64,000 nucleotides of DNA. Origin: VRUE01 sp963728365 (GTDB lineage Bacteria; Actinomycetota; Thermoleophilia; Solirubrobacterales; 70-9). The notes beneath the pieces were generated by a model, which saw nothing but the letters and a program-made list of their open reading frames with translations, did not search any database and was not told where the DNA came from. The DNA lies in NCBI GenBank assembly GCA_963728365.1, contig CAVSJI010000001.1:1674001-1738000 (forward strand), in the 5' to 3' direction. Made by a program: the position numbers and the translations under genes. Shown one piece after another: positions 1-7,320 of the stretch (position 1 is its first letter; every line of letters starts with the position of its first letter).

Positions 1-1331
1 ACCTCGACCTCGCCGCCGACGATTTCGGCGTAGAGCACGTAGGTGCCGCCACCGAAGTTGACGACGTTGAGCAGGTCGATGTCCTCCTGCAGCTCCTCGT
101 CGGTCAGTTCGAGCCGGTTGCGCAGGTCGGCGACGCCGAGCCGCTCGCCGCGCTTGGCCGAGTCGATCAAGAGGCCGGCGAGGGTGACCAGGCGCGCGAA
201 CCGCTCGGGCCGGATCGCCGCCTCGCCGCGGCCGTTGGAGCGCGAACGGCGCGGCGCCTCGCGCAGCGGCCGGTCGATGACCTCGGCCGGCTCGAAGCCG
301 TTCTCGTGGCGGTTGTGGAGCAGGGCGAGGCGGCTCTCGGCTTCCTCGCGCAGCTCCTCGGGGCCGAGCACCTGGACGTTCTGGCGCCAGCGCAGCACCC
401 AGGCGATCAGCTCGCGCGGCGAGGCGTAGTCGGTCTCGAAGACCATGCCCTTGCCGGGAGCGCCGTCGGCCTTCTTCGCCGGGCGCAAAGTGCCGTAGGC
501 GCCGAAGTCGCGCTCCACCAGCCAGGCGATCCGCTCGCGGACGAAGATCGTCGCGGTGCCGCCGATCTCGCCCAGCTGCCAGTCGGCGCGCTGGCCGTAG
601 TCGCGGCGGTCGAAGTCCTCGGGCGGCGAGAAGTCGTGCTCGGCCTTGGAGGCGTAGCCGACCTTGCCCTGGATGCGGGAGAGCCGGAAGACGCGCACCG
701 CCTCGCGCTCGTGGGCGTGGCCGATCAAATAGAACTGCCCGCCGCGGAAGACCAGGTGGTAGGGGTCGACCTTGCGCTTCGCGGTCTCGTCGCGCTCCAT
801 CGTGTAATAGGTGAACTCGATCGTCTTGCGGCGCGAGATCGCGGTCTCGATCTTGGAGAGCCGCTGGGAGAGGTCGCGGCCGCCGGCTGAGGCGGTCATC
901 GCCATCTCGACCGGGGCGCGACCGCCCTCCTCGAGCGGGTTCGGATGCCCCCAGGCGACTTGCTGCAGGGCGAGGCGCAGCGGCTCGGCATAGGCGAATT
1001 CGCCCTCGGAGAGCAGCATCAGCGCCGTGCTCAGCGCCGCCAGCTCGTCATCTGAGAACTCGATCGCGTCGAGGTAGAAGTTCTCCGGCGGCAGCGAGTA
1101 GAGCTCCGCCTCGAAGAACCCCTCGCCCGGCTTCTCGACCCCGAGCTGGATGCCGAGGCTCTCGAGCTCGGCCCGGTCGGCGTAGAAGCGACGCGCGAAG
1201 GCGTCGTCATTCATGTCGCTGTAGCCCTCCACCTCGCGCTTGATCTCGAGGGCCGAAACCGGCCTTCCCTGAGCCATCAGGAACGAGATCAGCGAGAGCT
1301 GTCGAATCAGCTTCTCGGTGTCCTTCGCCAC
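1..1331 (-). CDS. pafBC: WYL-domain regulator, PafB-PafC fusion (C-terminus beyond window)
   Basis: Transcriptional regulator of the PafB/PafC family, which in actinobacteria controls the mycothiol-independent DNA-damage response. Translation from GTG 1331 starts VAKDTEKLIRQLSLISFLM, a winged-HTH, followed by a WYL-type central region. After a basic linker rich in R, S and N (around position 240), a second HTH-like block begins (RPERFARLVTLAGLLIDSA, then LRNRLELTDEELQEDIDLLN). About 443 codons lie inside the window without a stop, already longer than a single PafB or PafC (about 320 aa). This indicates a fused two-subunit protein, as known in some actinobacteria. The real C-terminus lies left of position 1. 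No ATG fits, so the GTG is inferred. Confidence 0.8.
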   Translation of the reverse strand, partial: MAKDTEKLIRQLSLISFLMAQGRPVSALEIKREVEGYSDMNDDAFARRFYADRAELESLGIQLGVEKPGEGFFEAELYSLPPENFYLDAIEFSDDELAALSTALMLLSEGEFAYAEPLRLALQQVAWGHPNPLEEGGRAPVEMAMTASAGGRDLSQRLSKIETAISRRKTIEFTYYTMERDETAKRKVDPYHLVFRGGQFYLIGHAHEREAVRVFRLSRIQGKVGYASKAEHDFSPPEDFDRRDYGQRADWQLGEIGGTATIFVRERIAWLVERDFGAYGTLRPAKKADGAPGKGMVFETDYASPRELIAWVLRWRQNVQVLGPEELREEAESRLALLHNRHENGFEPAEVIDRPLREAPRRSRSNGRGEAAIRPERFARLVTLAGLLIDSAKRGERLGVADLRNRLELTDEELQEDIDLLNVVNFGGGTYVLYAEIVGGEVE

Positions 1332-1442
1332 GTGGCGCAGGATAGTCGCGGGGCTCGCACGGCCTCACGCCCGGGCGACCTCGGACCCGCAATTTGGCGC
1401 ATTCTGACTAGGTCCATGCGTCGCCAGGCAAGAACGCAGGAA

Positions 1443-1466
1443 GGCGAAATGGAATGCCATTTGGCC
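1443..1466 (-). terminator. Short hairpin after the exonuclease gene
   Basis: A 10-bp stem with one G-G mismatch (GGCGAAATGG / CCATTTGGCC) closes a 4-nt loop. It lies 34 bases downstream of the stop codon of the minus-strand exonuclease gene. There is no U-run, so terminator function is only suggested by position. Confidence 0.35.
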
Positions 1467-1499
1467 GCCTGGGACGCCGCATGGCGGCGCCTGGGGCCG

Positions 1500-2516
1500 T
1501 CAGGCGGCGCGGCCGCCGAAGTAGGCGGAGCCGGCGAGAGCCCGGTCGAAGCCCGACCAGAACTCTCCGGCCGGCAGCGCCCGCTCGAGGCGGTCGAAGC
1601 TGCCGAGCCGACCGCCGAGGTTGTCGATCATGTGGACGAGGACGGCCTCACGCGTGGCGGGGACGACCGGCGAGCCGTGCTCGAGCGACCCGTGGTGAGC
1701 GAGGATGATGTGCAGGACGGCCTGTGCGAGGGCCGGATCGAAGCCCTGAATCTCCTCGATCTCGCGGCGCACCTTGTAGTAGCCGAGCGGGATCTCGCCC
1801 TGCAGGCGGCCGGCGTCGGTGAGGTCGATCGCCAGCGGGTCGTCGTTGTAGGCCTCGGTCTTGCCGATGTCGTGCAGGAGGGCGCCGGCGACGGCGACGT
1901 CGCGGTCGATGCCGGGGAAGAAGCCGGCAGCGGCGCTGACCGCGTTGGCGACGGAGACCGTGTGCTCGAGCAGCCCGTGGCGGTAGGCCTGGTGGTAGGT
2001 CTTGGCGGCGGGCGCGTCGCGGAAGCGAGCCCAGATCTCGGAATCCTCGCCGAAGAAGCGGTCGAGCAGATAGCGCAGCTGGCGGTCTTGGACGGTGGCG
2101 AGCAGCTCGCGCAGATCGCCCTCGAGGCGCTCGAAGGAGACCTCCGACTCGGCGGCCAGGTCGGCGGACCGGTACTCCTCTACGGCGGCCTCGCGCAGCC
2201 CGGTCAGCTTGATCTTCGAGCCCCAGCGGTCGCTGACCTCGAAATGGCCCGAGACGTGCAGCGGTGTGCCGGGCGCGGCGAGCGCGTAGAGCCCCTCGGC
2301 GTCCTCCCAGGAGACCGCCTCGCAGCTGCCGCTGGCGTCGCCGAGCAGCAACCGTAGCCAGGGCTCGCCATTGCGCTTGCGGCGCAGATCGCGCTCGCGA
2401 ACCGCGTAGACGCCGCCGACCCGCTGGCCGTCCTCCAGCTCGGCGAGCGGCGCCCTCGCCGCAGCCACCGGATCCGACCCGTTGGACGAAGTGTCGGTGA
2501 GCGTTTGCTGCTCCAT
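1500..2516 (-). CDS. 3'-5' exoribonuclease YhaM family (OB-fold plus HD domain)
   Basis: Predicted 338-aa nuclease. The N-terminal half (about residues 20-130) reads as an OB-fold nucleic-acid-binding domain (GVYAVRERDLRRK, WLRLLLGDASG, VSGHFEVSDRWGSKIKLTGL). The C-terminal half is an HD phosphohydrolase-type domain with H in YRHGLLEHT, the HD pair in ALLHDIGKTEAY, and HHGSLEHGSP. This order matches YhaM/CBF1 exonucleases that degrade RNA or DNA from the 3' end. I chose the ATG at 2516 because the upstream extension is low-complexity Arg/Pro-rich sequence without family resemblance; no clear Shine-Dalgarno is visible. The DUF190 gene lies 32 bases upstream on the same strand. Confidence 0.85.
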   Translation of the reverse strand: MEQQTLTDTSSNGSDPVAAARAPLAELEDGQRVGGVYAVRERDLRRKRNGEPWLRLLLGDASGSCEAVSWEDAEGLYALAAPGTPLHVSGHFEVSDRWGSKIKLTGLREAAVEEYRSADLAAESEVSFERLEGDLRELLATVQDRQLRYLLDRFFGEDSEIWARFRDAPAAKTYHQAYRHGLLEHTVSVANAVSAAAGFFPGIDRDVAVAGALLHDIGKTEAYNDDPLAIDLTDAGRLQGEIPLGYYKVRREIEEIQGFDPALAQAVLHIILAHHGSLEHGSPVVPATREAVLVHMIDNLGGRLGSFDRLERALPAGEFWSGFDRALAGSAYFGGRAA

Positions 2517-2548
2517 CCGCGATCCAAAGTAATCGCGAGATCGGACGG

Positions 2549-3622
2549 TCAGCCGAGCGGACGGGCGAGGCGCAGGCCGCCCTCGGTGTGGCCACCTGGG
2601 CCGCTGATCCGCAGGGCGGGGACCGTCTCGGCGGTCAGCAGGCCGGTCTCCTCGGTGACCTCGGAGACGATCTCGAACCAGCGTTCGGAGCGCTCTGGGG
2701 TGTCGACTATCGCGGTGAGGACCGGGACGTGGCGGCGCAGGGAGAGCAGGCGGTCGCCGTGGGGGGCGTGGTCGCCGTGATAGCCCCAGACGCCGCGCAG
2801 GGCCGTCGCCCCGGCGGCGCCCTCGGCGCGCAAGCGGCGGATCAGCTCCATATACAGGGCCTGGCCGCGGTGCTCGGATCGCTCCGAGCAGTAGACCATC
2901 AGCTTGGTCCACACATCGAGGCCATCGCCGGTCTGGGCGGAGGCGGCGCGCGGGCGATCCAGCGCCCGGCCGTCGCGGCGACAGACCCGAACCGCCTCGA
3001 GGGTCGCCAGCGGCCCTTCCAGCGGCTCGCTCAACTCCGCCAGCGCGGCGGCGATCCGCTCGCGCTCGCCGACCGCGATCGTCATCGCGGGCACCCAGGC
3101 GTTGGCGCCGAGGAAGCGGGCGCGCAGACGGCGACCGGCGACGACCCCATCGACGCCGACCAGGACCGTGGCGCCGGCGACCCCGTGGCGATGCAGGGAG
3201 GCGACCACGGCGACGTGAGCCGGCGTCCCGCCGAGGCGCTGGTGCCGGCCGGTGTAGACGGTGAGCTTGACCTCCTCGTGCGGCTCGTGGGAAGGCTGGT
3301 GCCCGTCGGTGGCGAAGCGGGCGCGCTCCAGGGTGAGCAGGCCATCGCCGGCGATTGCGACCAGCTCCGGGACGAGCGCTTCGACTCGCTCGCGGCGGTC
3401 GACGCCGATCGCGACCAGCGGCAAGTCCTCGGAGAGCGAGAGCAGGCGGTCGGTCTGCAGCCGCTGGCCGGCGCCAAAGCCCTCCGCGCCGCGCAGCAGG
3501 ATGCCCGTGGCAAGCCGCTGCCGCTCGAAGAGCTCGAGCACCGCCTCGGAGAGAAACCGCCCCCCGTGCCGATCGTGCTCGCCGAAGTAGAAGGCGAGCT
3601 TGAGCGCCTCAGCATCACCCAC
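2549..3622 (-). CDS. Triple DUF190 protein, linked to fluoride channel genes
   Basis: About 357 aa made of three tandem DUF190 units, each starting with a [VL]KL-x2-Y/F-like strand: LKLAFYFGEHDRHGG (about 10-105), VKLTVYTGRHQRLGG (about 120-220) and TKLMVYCSERSEHRG (about 245-345). The middle of each has an A/G-rich loop (TGILLRGAEGFG, GATVLVGVDGVV, GATALRGVWGYHG). DUF190 proteins are PII-like and commonly sit next to crcB; their role is unknown, perhaps regulatory. Single-domain versions are about 100-120 aa, so a triplicate is unusual. GTG 3622 is preferred because GGGGGAG lies 5 nt upstream. An ATG at 3637 is the alternative and lies inside a hairpin arm. Confidence 0.85.
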   Translation of the reverse strand: MGDAEALKLAFYFGEHDRHGGRFLSEAVLELFERQRLATGILLRGAEGFGAGQRLQTDRLLSLSEDLPLVAIGVDRRERVEALVPELVAIAGDGLLTLERARFATDGHQPSHEPHEEVKLTVYTGRHQRLGGTPAHVAVVASLHRHGVAGATVLVGVDGVVAGRRLRARFLGANAWVPAMTIAVGERERIAAALAELSEPLEGPLATLEAVRVCRRDGRALDRPRAASAQTGDGLDVWTKLMVYCSERSEHRGQALYMELIRRLRAEGAAGATALRGVWGYHGDHAPHGDRLLSLRRHVPVLTAIVDTPERSERWFEIVSEVTEETGLLTAETVPALRISGPGGHTEGGLRLARPLG

Positions 3623-3635
3623 GGTCGCTCCCCCC

Positions 3636-3684
3636 ATTCCGGTGCGCTTTATGTGGGTATAGACCGCAAAAGGCGCACCGGAAT
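3636..3684. repeat. Hairpin with GGTGCGC arms (family IV copy 1)
   Basis: Inverted repeat ATTCCGGTGCGC (3636-3647) and GCGCACCGGAAT (3673-3684) lies between crcB (stop 3686-3688) and the DUF190 gene. A T-run/A-run extends the stem past a one-base bulge. The same arm sequence (GTTCCGGTGCGCCTT) recurs at 28002-28050, so this is a dispersed palindromic unit rather than a unique terminator. Confidence 0.6.
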
Positions 3685-3685
3685 C

Positions 3686-4051
3686 TCATAGGACCGCCCC
3701 CAGGTAGTGGCCCAGGGTGATTGCCGCCAGGCCTGCGGCGAGCGGCAGGGCGAGGTTGAGCCAGAGCAGGCTGGCGCGGCCGGCCTCGCCGAGGCGCTGG
3801 GACTCGAACATCCAGGTCGAGAAGGTGGTGTAGGAGCCGAGGCCGCCGCCGGCGACGATCGTCAGCGTCGCCCCGTGCAAGGCGGTCCCGGCGAGCACGC
3901 CGAGCAGCGCGGCCCCGCTCAGGTTGACGGCAAGCGTCCCCGCCGGGAATGGCCCGACGGCGCGCTCGGCGATCGCGGAGTCGAGCAGAAAGCGGGCCAG
4001 CGCGGCGAGCCCGCCGAGCGCTGCCACGGCAATCCACGCCGGCGCCGTCAC
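3686..4051 (-). CDS. crcB: Fluoride efflux channel CrcB/Fluc, second subunit
   Basis: A 121-aa membrane protein of the CrcB/Fluc family, which exports F- as a dual-topology dimer. Four hydrophobic segments are visible. Family motifs include FPAGTLAVNLSGAALLG (the N-bearing TM2) and GGLGSYTTFSTWMFE (the G-x-T-T-F-S-T motif of TM3). The start is GTG 4051 because it gives a 4-bp GTGA overlap with the upstream crcB copy. With its partner it probably forms a heterodimeric channel, the usual arrangement in Gram-positive genomes with paired crcB genes. Confidence 0.9.
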   Translation of the reverse strand: MTAPAWIAVAALGGLAALARFLLDSAIAERAVGPFPAGTLAVNLSGAALLGVLAGTALHGATLTIVAGGGLGSYTTFSTWMFESQRLGEAGRASLLWLNLALPLAAGLAAITLGHYLGAVL

Positions 4052-4452
4052 CGGGCCATCCTCGTGCGGCGCACGGCCGCGGTCGCCAGGTGGACGCAGG
4101 CGAAGCCGCCAGCCAGTGTCGCGGCGACGTAGGCGACCGCGAGCCCCAGGTGGCCGGTGTCGATCATCGTGAAGAGCTCCAGCTGCAGGGTGGCGAAGGT
4201 GGTCAGCGCCCCGCAGAGCCCGGTGCCGAGCAGCGGCCGCCGGTAGCTGGAGGGCGGAAGGCGCTCCTGCAACCGGGTGACGAAGTAGCCGAGCAGCAGC
4301 GCCCCTACCATGTTGGCGGCGAAGGTCGCCCAGGGCCAGCTCCCCGCCCCGTTCGGCGCCGCCTGCGCCAGCCCCACCCGGCCCAGGGCGCCCAGCACAC
4401 CGCCGACGTAGATCGCCAGCAGCTCCCGCCCATCGAGTCGCGGCAGCCTCAT
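4048..4452 (-). CDS. crcB: Fluoride efflux channel CrcB/Fluc, first subunit
   Basis: A 134-aa CrcB homologue. It shows VGGVLGALGRVGL near the N-terminus, PWATFAANMVGALLLG (conserved N in TM2) and GLCGALTTFATLQLE (conserved T-T-F-x-T in TM3). It overlaps the second crcB by 4 bp at its stop and the preceding DUF6036-like gene by 4 bp (ATGA) at its start, so the three may be co-transcribed. I see no fluoride riboswitch next to this gene. The upstream genes are unrelated in function, so co-transcription may be incidental. Confidence 0.9.
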   Translation of the reverse strand: MRLPRLDGRELLAIYVGGVLGALGRVGLAQAAPNGAGSWPWATFAANMVGALLLGYFVTRLQERLPPSSYRRPLLGTGLCGALTTFATLQLELFTMIDTGHLGLAVAYVAATLAGGFACVHLATAAVRRTRMAR

Positions 4453-4994
4453 TCGCCGCCAACCTCAGACCGAGCGATGACACCGTCCACCACACGCTCG
4501 ACCTCTTTCAGACGATCTGCGTCCCATGGCAGGTCTGGAACGCGGCGTCGCAGCTCGGCCGGCTCGGCCAGCCGATGCCGCAGTGCCTCCTCAGCGAACT
4601 CCCGACCACGCTCCCGCCCGGCAGCCAACTTGGAGAGCAGCAGGTCGTGGACCTCCAGGCACCAGCCCGTCGCGCCGCCTGTGTTCTCGTTGCTGACCGG
4701 AACCAGCCGCTCTTCCCAGCCGACCGGCAGCGTCGCCGTCTCGGGCCCGACCGCGTGGGCGTAGTAGCCGAAGGTCGAGTCGAAGTAGGAGCCGTCGCCG
4801 AGGCTGCCGTCGATCTCGTCGGCTCGCTCGGGGTGATTGCGCGGATAGACGTCGACCTCGCGGGAGGCGAGCAGCCCGGCGGGCGCGTCCGGGAACTGGC
4901 CGAGAATCGCCTGACTGCCGATCACCACGATGTCCGCATCCTCTGCCACCGCGGCGGCGGCGCGCAGGACGTGCTCCAGCTCGGCCCGTCGCAA
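4449..4994 (-). CDS. DUF6036-type nucleotidyltransferase-like protein
   Basis: A 181-aa soluble protein. The N-terminal part (ADIVVIGSQAILGQF, then SREVDVYPRN) resembles the nucleotidyltransferase fold of DUF6036/AbiEii-like proteins. There G-S stands for the first motif, and E-D-Y stands where catalytic acidic residues usually lie. LEVHDLLLSKLAAGRERD-like residues (about 115-135) match the 'D-L-x-x-x-K-L' segment typical of this group. It is coupled downstream of an HTH protein (9-base gap), a layout typical of two-gene toxin-antitoxin-like modules. That role is inferred, and the family is mostly annotated as hypothetical. Confidence 0.65.
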   Translation of the reverse strand: MRRAELEHVLRAAAAVAEDADIVVIGSQAILGQFPDAPAGLLASREVDVYPRNHPERADEIDGSLGDGSYFDSTFGYYAHAVGPETATLPVGWEERLVPVSNENTGGATGWCLEVHDLLLSKLAAGRERGREFAEEALRHRLAEPAELRRRVPDLPWDADRLKEVERVVDGVIARSEVGGE

Positions 4995-5003
4995 TCGCCG
5001 GCC

Positions 5004-5702
5004 CTACCGGACCGTCTCGATGATCCGCCGCCGCTCCTGCTCGTTGAGAACTCCGGCGAAGGGACTGTTCTGGCGCAGGTCCCTGCCCTCCTGCGTGTCG
5101 GCGACGATCGCGGCGGCGATGTCACCGACCGGCTCGGCAAGGAGAGCCCGCCAAAGCTCCGCGTAGCGCGGATGGAGGTGGCCGCCGGCGACGAGCCGCT
5201 CGACCCTCTCCCTCGCTCCTTCGATCATCCCTTCGTCGAGGCGCCGGGCGATCAACCGGTGATAGGCGAGCGCCCGCCGCTCCGCGGTCCGGTGGCCGTC
5301 TGGCTTCGCTCCCACCGGCTCGGCGGCGTCCGGGTAGCCAACCTCCGCCGCAGCCTCTCGCCGCCGCTTCAGCGCCTCGGCCAACGGGTGACGGAGTCGA
5401 CCCTCGGCCAACAGGGCGTCAAGCGACTCGCGCAGCTCGATCACGAATTGGCGCGGCACCTCGCGACGACCGTGCGGAGTCAGCACGATCGGTATCTGGC
5501 GCGCCGCAACCCAGCGATCGAGGGCTGTTTGGCTGACTCCGAGGATGTGCGCGGCGCGGGATCTAGAGAGCGTCGACCCAAGTCGCGATTCGAGCTCGCG
5601 ACGCACTGGCGCGACGTCATGTGCCGCCTCGGGAATCCTCTCAGCGCGGCGCAGGCGCACGATCCCGTCCACCAGCTTGTCGCTTTCCACTACGCGGGTC
5701 AC
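5004..5702 (-). CDS. HTH DNA-binding protein, possible antitoxin/regulator of the downstream gene
   Basis: About 232 aa. SRSRAAHILGVSQTALDRWVAARQIPIVLTPHG (about residues 45-75 in the short form) is a MerR/excisionase-like helix-turn-helix. The rest is helical and charged without a motif I know. The open frame extends to ATG 5771, but the added N-terminus is encoded by AT-rich sequence unlike coding DNA here. GTG 5702 is therefore preferred, placing the perfect inverted repeat 5723-5749 just upstream as a likely operator. With the following nucleotidyltransferase-like gene it looks like an autoregulated pair. Confidence 0.6.
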   Translation of the reverse strand: MTRVVESDKLVDGIVRLRRAERIPEAAHDVAPVRRELESRLGSTLSRSRAAHILGVSQTALDRWVAARQIPIVLTPHGRREVPRQFVIELRESLDALLAEGRLRHPLAEALKRRREAAAEVGYPDAAEPVGAKPDGHRTAERRALAYHRLIARRLDEGMIEGARERVERLVAGGHLHPRYAELWRALLAEPVGDIAAAIVADTQEGRDLRQNSPFAGVLNEQERRRIIETVR

Positions 5703-5722
5703 GCCCGCAGCGTACCACCATG

Positions 5723-5749
5723 TTGAGAAACAAGCTAGATATTTCTCAA
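5723..5749 (-). promoter_or_regulatory. Inverted repeat TTGAGAAA-N11-TTTCTCAA, candidate operator
   Basis: Perfect 8-bp arms at 5723-5730 and 5742-5749 sit in an AT-rich island between the HTH gene and divergent arsR. This is 21 bases upstream of the preferred GTG of the HTH gene, so autoregulation by that protein is the simplest reading. Confidence 0.5.
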
Positions 5750-5751
5750 TA

Positions 5752-5764
5752 TCAATTTCATTGA
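5752..5764 (+). promoter_or_regulatory. arsO: Small inverted repeat TCAAT-TTC-ATTGA, candidate ArsR operator
   Basis: ArsR/SmtB repressors bind short AT-rich dyads of the ATCAA...TTGAT type. This perfect 5-bp dyad lies 33 bases upstream of the arsR GTG in the only AT-rich stretch there. Assignment is by similarity of form and position only. Confidence 0.45.
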
Positions 5765-5796
5765 CGTTCATCGATTAATAGCGCTAAGATGGCGCC

Positions 5797-6180
5797 GTGA
5801 CCGAGCTTCCTGTCCTCGACTGCTGCACGCCGCTGGCTGGAACCTCGCTCTCCGAGGAGCGAGCCGCGGAGTTGGAGGCCGTGCTCAAGGCGCTGGCCGA
5901 CCGGCATCGGTTGCGGATCGTCAACCTGCTGCTGCGGGCTGGGGGCGAGCCGGTCTGCGTCTGCGAGGTGCAGCCGCTGCTCGGCCTCTCGCAGGGGACG
6001 GTCAGCCACCACCTCAAGCAGCTGGTCGAGGCGGGCATCGCCACGCGCGAGGCACGCGGCACCTACAGCTACTTCAGCCTCGTGCCGGGCGCGCTCGACG
6101 CGGTGCGAGACGTCTTCTCGGTCTCGGCCCGAGTCGCGGTCCCGGACGGCTCCGACGCGGCGCCCGCCGCCTGCTGCTGA
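5797..6180 (+). CDS. arsR: ArsR-family metalloregulatory repressor
   Basis: A 127-aa winged-helix repressor expected to release its operator on binding As(III). ADRHRLRIVNLLLRAG (about 32-48) is helix 2-3. The CVCEV motif (about 53-57) matches the ELCVCDL-type As(III) site at the end of the DNA-binding helix of classical ArsR. LSQGTVSHHLKQLVEAGI is the recognition helix-turn-helix. Extra cysteines occur near the N-terminus (DCCTP) and at the C-terminus (CC). The start is GTG 5797; the nearby ATG 5789 runs into a stop. It heads an arsR-aquaporin-arsC operon. Confidence 0.9.
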   Translation: MTELPVLDCCTPLAGTSLSEERAAELEAVLKALADRHRLRIVNLLLRAGGEPVCVCEVQPLLGLSQGTVSHHLKQLVEAGIATREARGTYSYFSLVPGALDAVRDVFSVSARVAVPDGSDAAPAACC

Positions 6181-6187
6181 CGCATCG

Positions 6188-6919
6188 ATGGACGGCCGCC
6201 CCGACCTCCCCCGCCGCGCCGCCGCCGAGGCGATCGGCGCCTTCGCCCTGGTCTTCGCCGGCTGCGGGGCGATCGTCACCGACGCGACGCGCGGCGGTGT
6301 GCTCGGCGCGGTCGGCGTCTCGCTCGTCTTCGGCCTGGTGATCATGGCGATGGTCTACGCGACCGGCCACCTCTCCGGCGCCCACCTCAACCCGGCGGTG
6401 ACCCTTGCCTTCGCGCTCACCCGCCACTTCCCCCGCCACGAGGCACTCGCCTACATCGGCGCCCAGTTGCTCGGCGCGATCGCCGCCGCGGCGCTGCTGC
6501 TCGCCGCCTGGCCGAGCGCCCCAGCCGACCTCGGCACGACGCTGCCCAGCGTCAGCGACGGCAGCGCCCTGCTCTACGAGGCGGTGCTGACCGCCTTCCT
6601 GATGTTCACGATCATGGCCGTCGCCACCGACACGCGCGCGGTCGGCGCCGGTGCGGCGATCGCGATCGGCGGCGCGGTCGGACTCGACGCGCTCTTCGGC
6701 GGCCCGATCACCGGGGCTTCGATGAACCCCGCCCGCTCGATCGGTCCCGCCCTGGTTTCCGGCGAACTCCACCACCTTTGGATCTACGTGGTAGCCCCGA
6801 TCGCGGGTGCAGCCATCGGCGCCCTCGCTTACCAGCTCGTGCGCGGGAGTCGACGGGACGAAAATGTCCCCATATCGCAGGAAATCGTCCCGTCGGCGGC
6901 GGAGGAGGTGGGTGGCTGA
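6188..6919 (+). CDS. aqpS: Aquaglyceroporin-type channel in ars operon (AqpS-like)
   Basis: A 243-aa MIP-family channel with six hydrophobic segments and both pore NPA boxes (HLNPAVT at about 68-74 and MNPARS at about 179-184). In Sinorhizobium meliloti an aquaglyceroporin, AqpS, replaces the ArsB/Acr3 pump and lets arsenite leave by downhill flow after ArsC makes it inside the cell. The same logic fits here: the gene lies 7 nt after arsR, overlaps arsC by one base, and no arsB or acr3 is visible in the operon. The start is ATG 6188. Arsenite permeation is inferred from context. Confidence 0.85.
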   Translation: MDGRPDLPRRAAAEAIGAFALVFAGCGAIVTDATRGGVLGAVGVSLVFGLVIMAMVYATGHLSGAHLNPAVTLAFALTRHFPRHEALAYIGAQLLGAIAAAALLLAAWPSAPADLGTTLPSVSDGSALLYEAVLTAFLMFTIMAVATDTRAVGAGAAIAIGGAVGLDALFGGPITGASMNPARSIGPALVSGELHHLWIYVVAPIAGAAIGALAYQLVRGSRRDENVPISQEIVPSAAEEVGG

Positions 6920-7311
6920 TGGCTCGGGTGCTCTTTGTGTGTCTTCACAACGCGGGGCGGTCGCAGATGAGCGAGGCGCTGTTCGCGCGGGAGGCCGGCG
7001 AGCGGCACGAAGGGCGCTCGGCGGGGACTACGCCGGGCGAGCGCGTCCACCCCGAGGTGGTCGAGGCGATGGGTGAGCTGGGCGTCGATCTCTCCCGCCG
7101 CGTCCCCCAGAAGCTCTCCCAGGGCGACGCCGAGTGGGCGGACGTGGTGGTGACGATGGGCTGCGGCGACGAGTGCCCCTACGTACCGGGAGTGCGCTAC
7201 CTCGACTGGGACCTTCCCGACCCCAGGGGTCGCCCAATCGAGGAGGTCCGCGCGACCCGCGACGAGATCGAGCGGCGCGTGATCGAGCTGATCGGCGAGC
7301 TCAACGACTGA
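6919..7311 (+). CDS. arsC: Arsenate reductase ArsC, low-molecular-weight phosphatase fold
   Basis: A 130-aa reductase of the LMW-PTP-like arsenate reductases. The catalytic loop is CLHNAGRSQMSEA (C at about 8, C-x5-R-S), of the CxHNAGRSQ type seen in mycothiol-dependent actinobacterial ArsC. The D of LDWDLPDP near residue 95 is the general acid, and CGDEC gives a further Cys pair. It reduces As(V) to As(III), which the adjoining channel can release. ATG 6919 overlaps the aquaporin stop (TGATG) and follows GGAGGAGGTG, so the start is secure. Confidence 0.9.
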   Translation: MARVLFVCLHNAGRSQMSEALFAREAGERHEGRSAGTTPGERVHPEVVEAMGELGVDLSRRVPQKLSQGDAEWADVVVTMGCGDECPYVPGVRYLDWDLPDPRGRPIEEVRATRDEIERRVIELIGELND

Positions 7312-7320
7312 CGGCGCGCG

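Noticed and set aside
1332..2357. 341-aa plus-strand frame opposite the exonuclease
   Set aside because: Antisense shadow in GC-rich DNA; repetitive E/G/A/V composition and no motif, while the minus strand encodes a clear HD nuclease.
2588..3691. 367-aa plus-strand frame opposite DUF190
   Set aside because: Antisense shadow; the minus strand has three matching DUF190 repeats.
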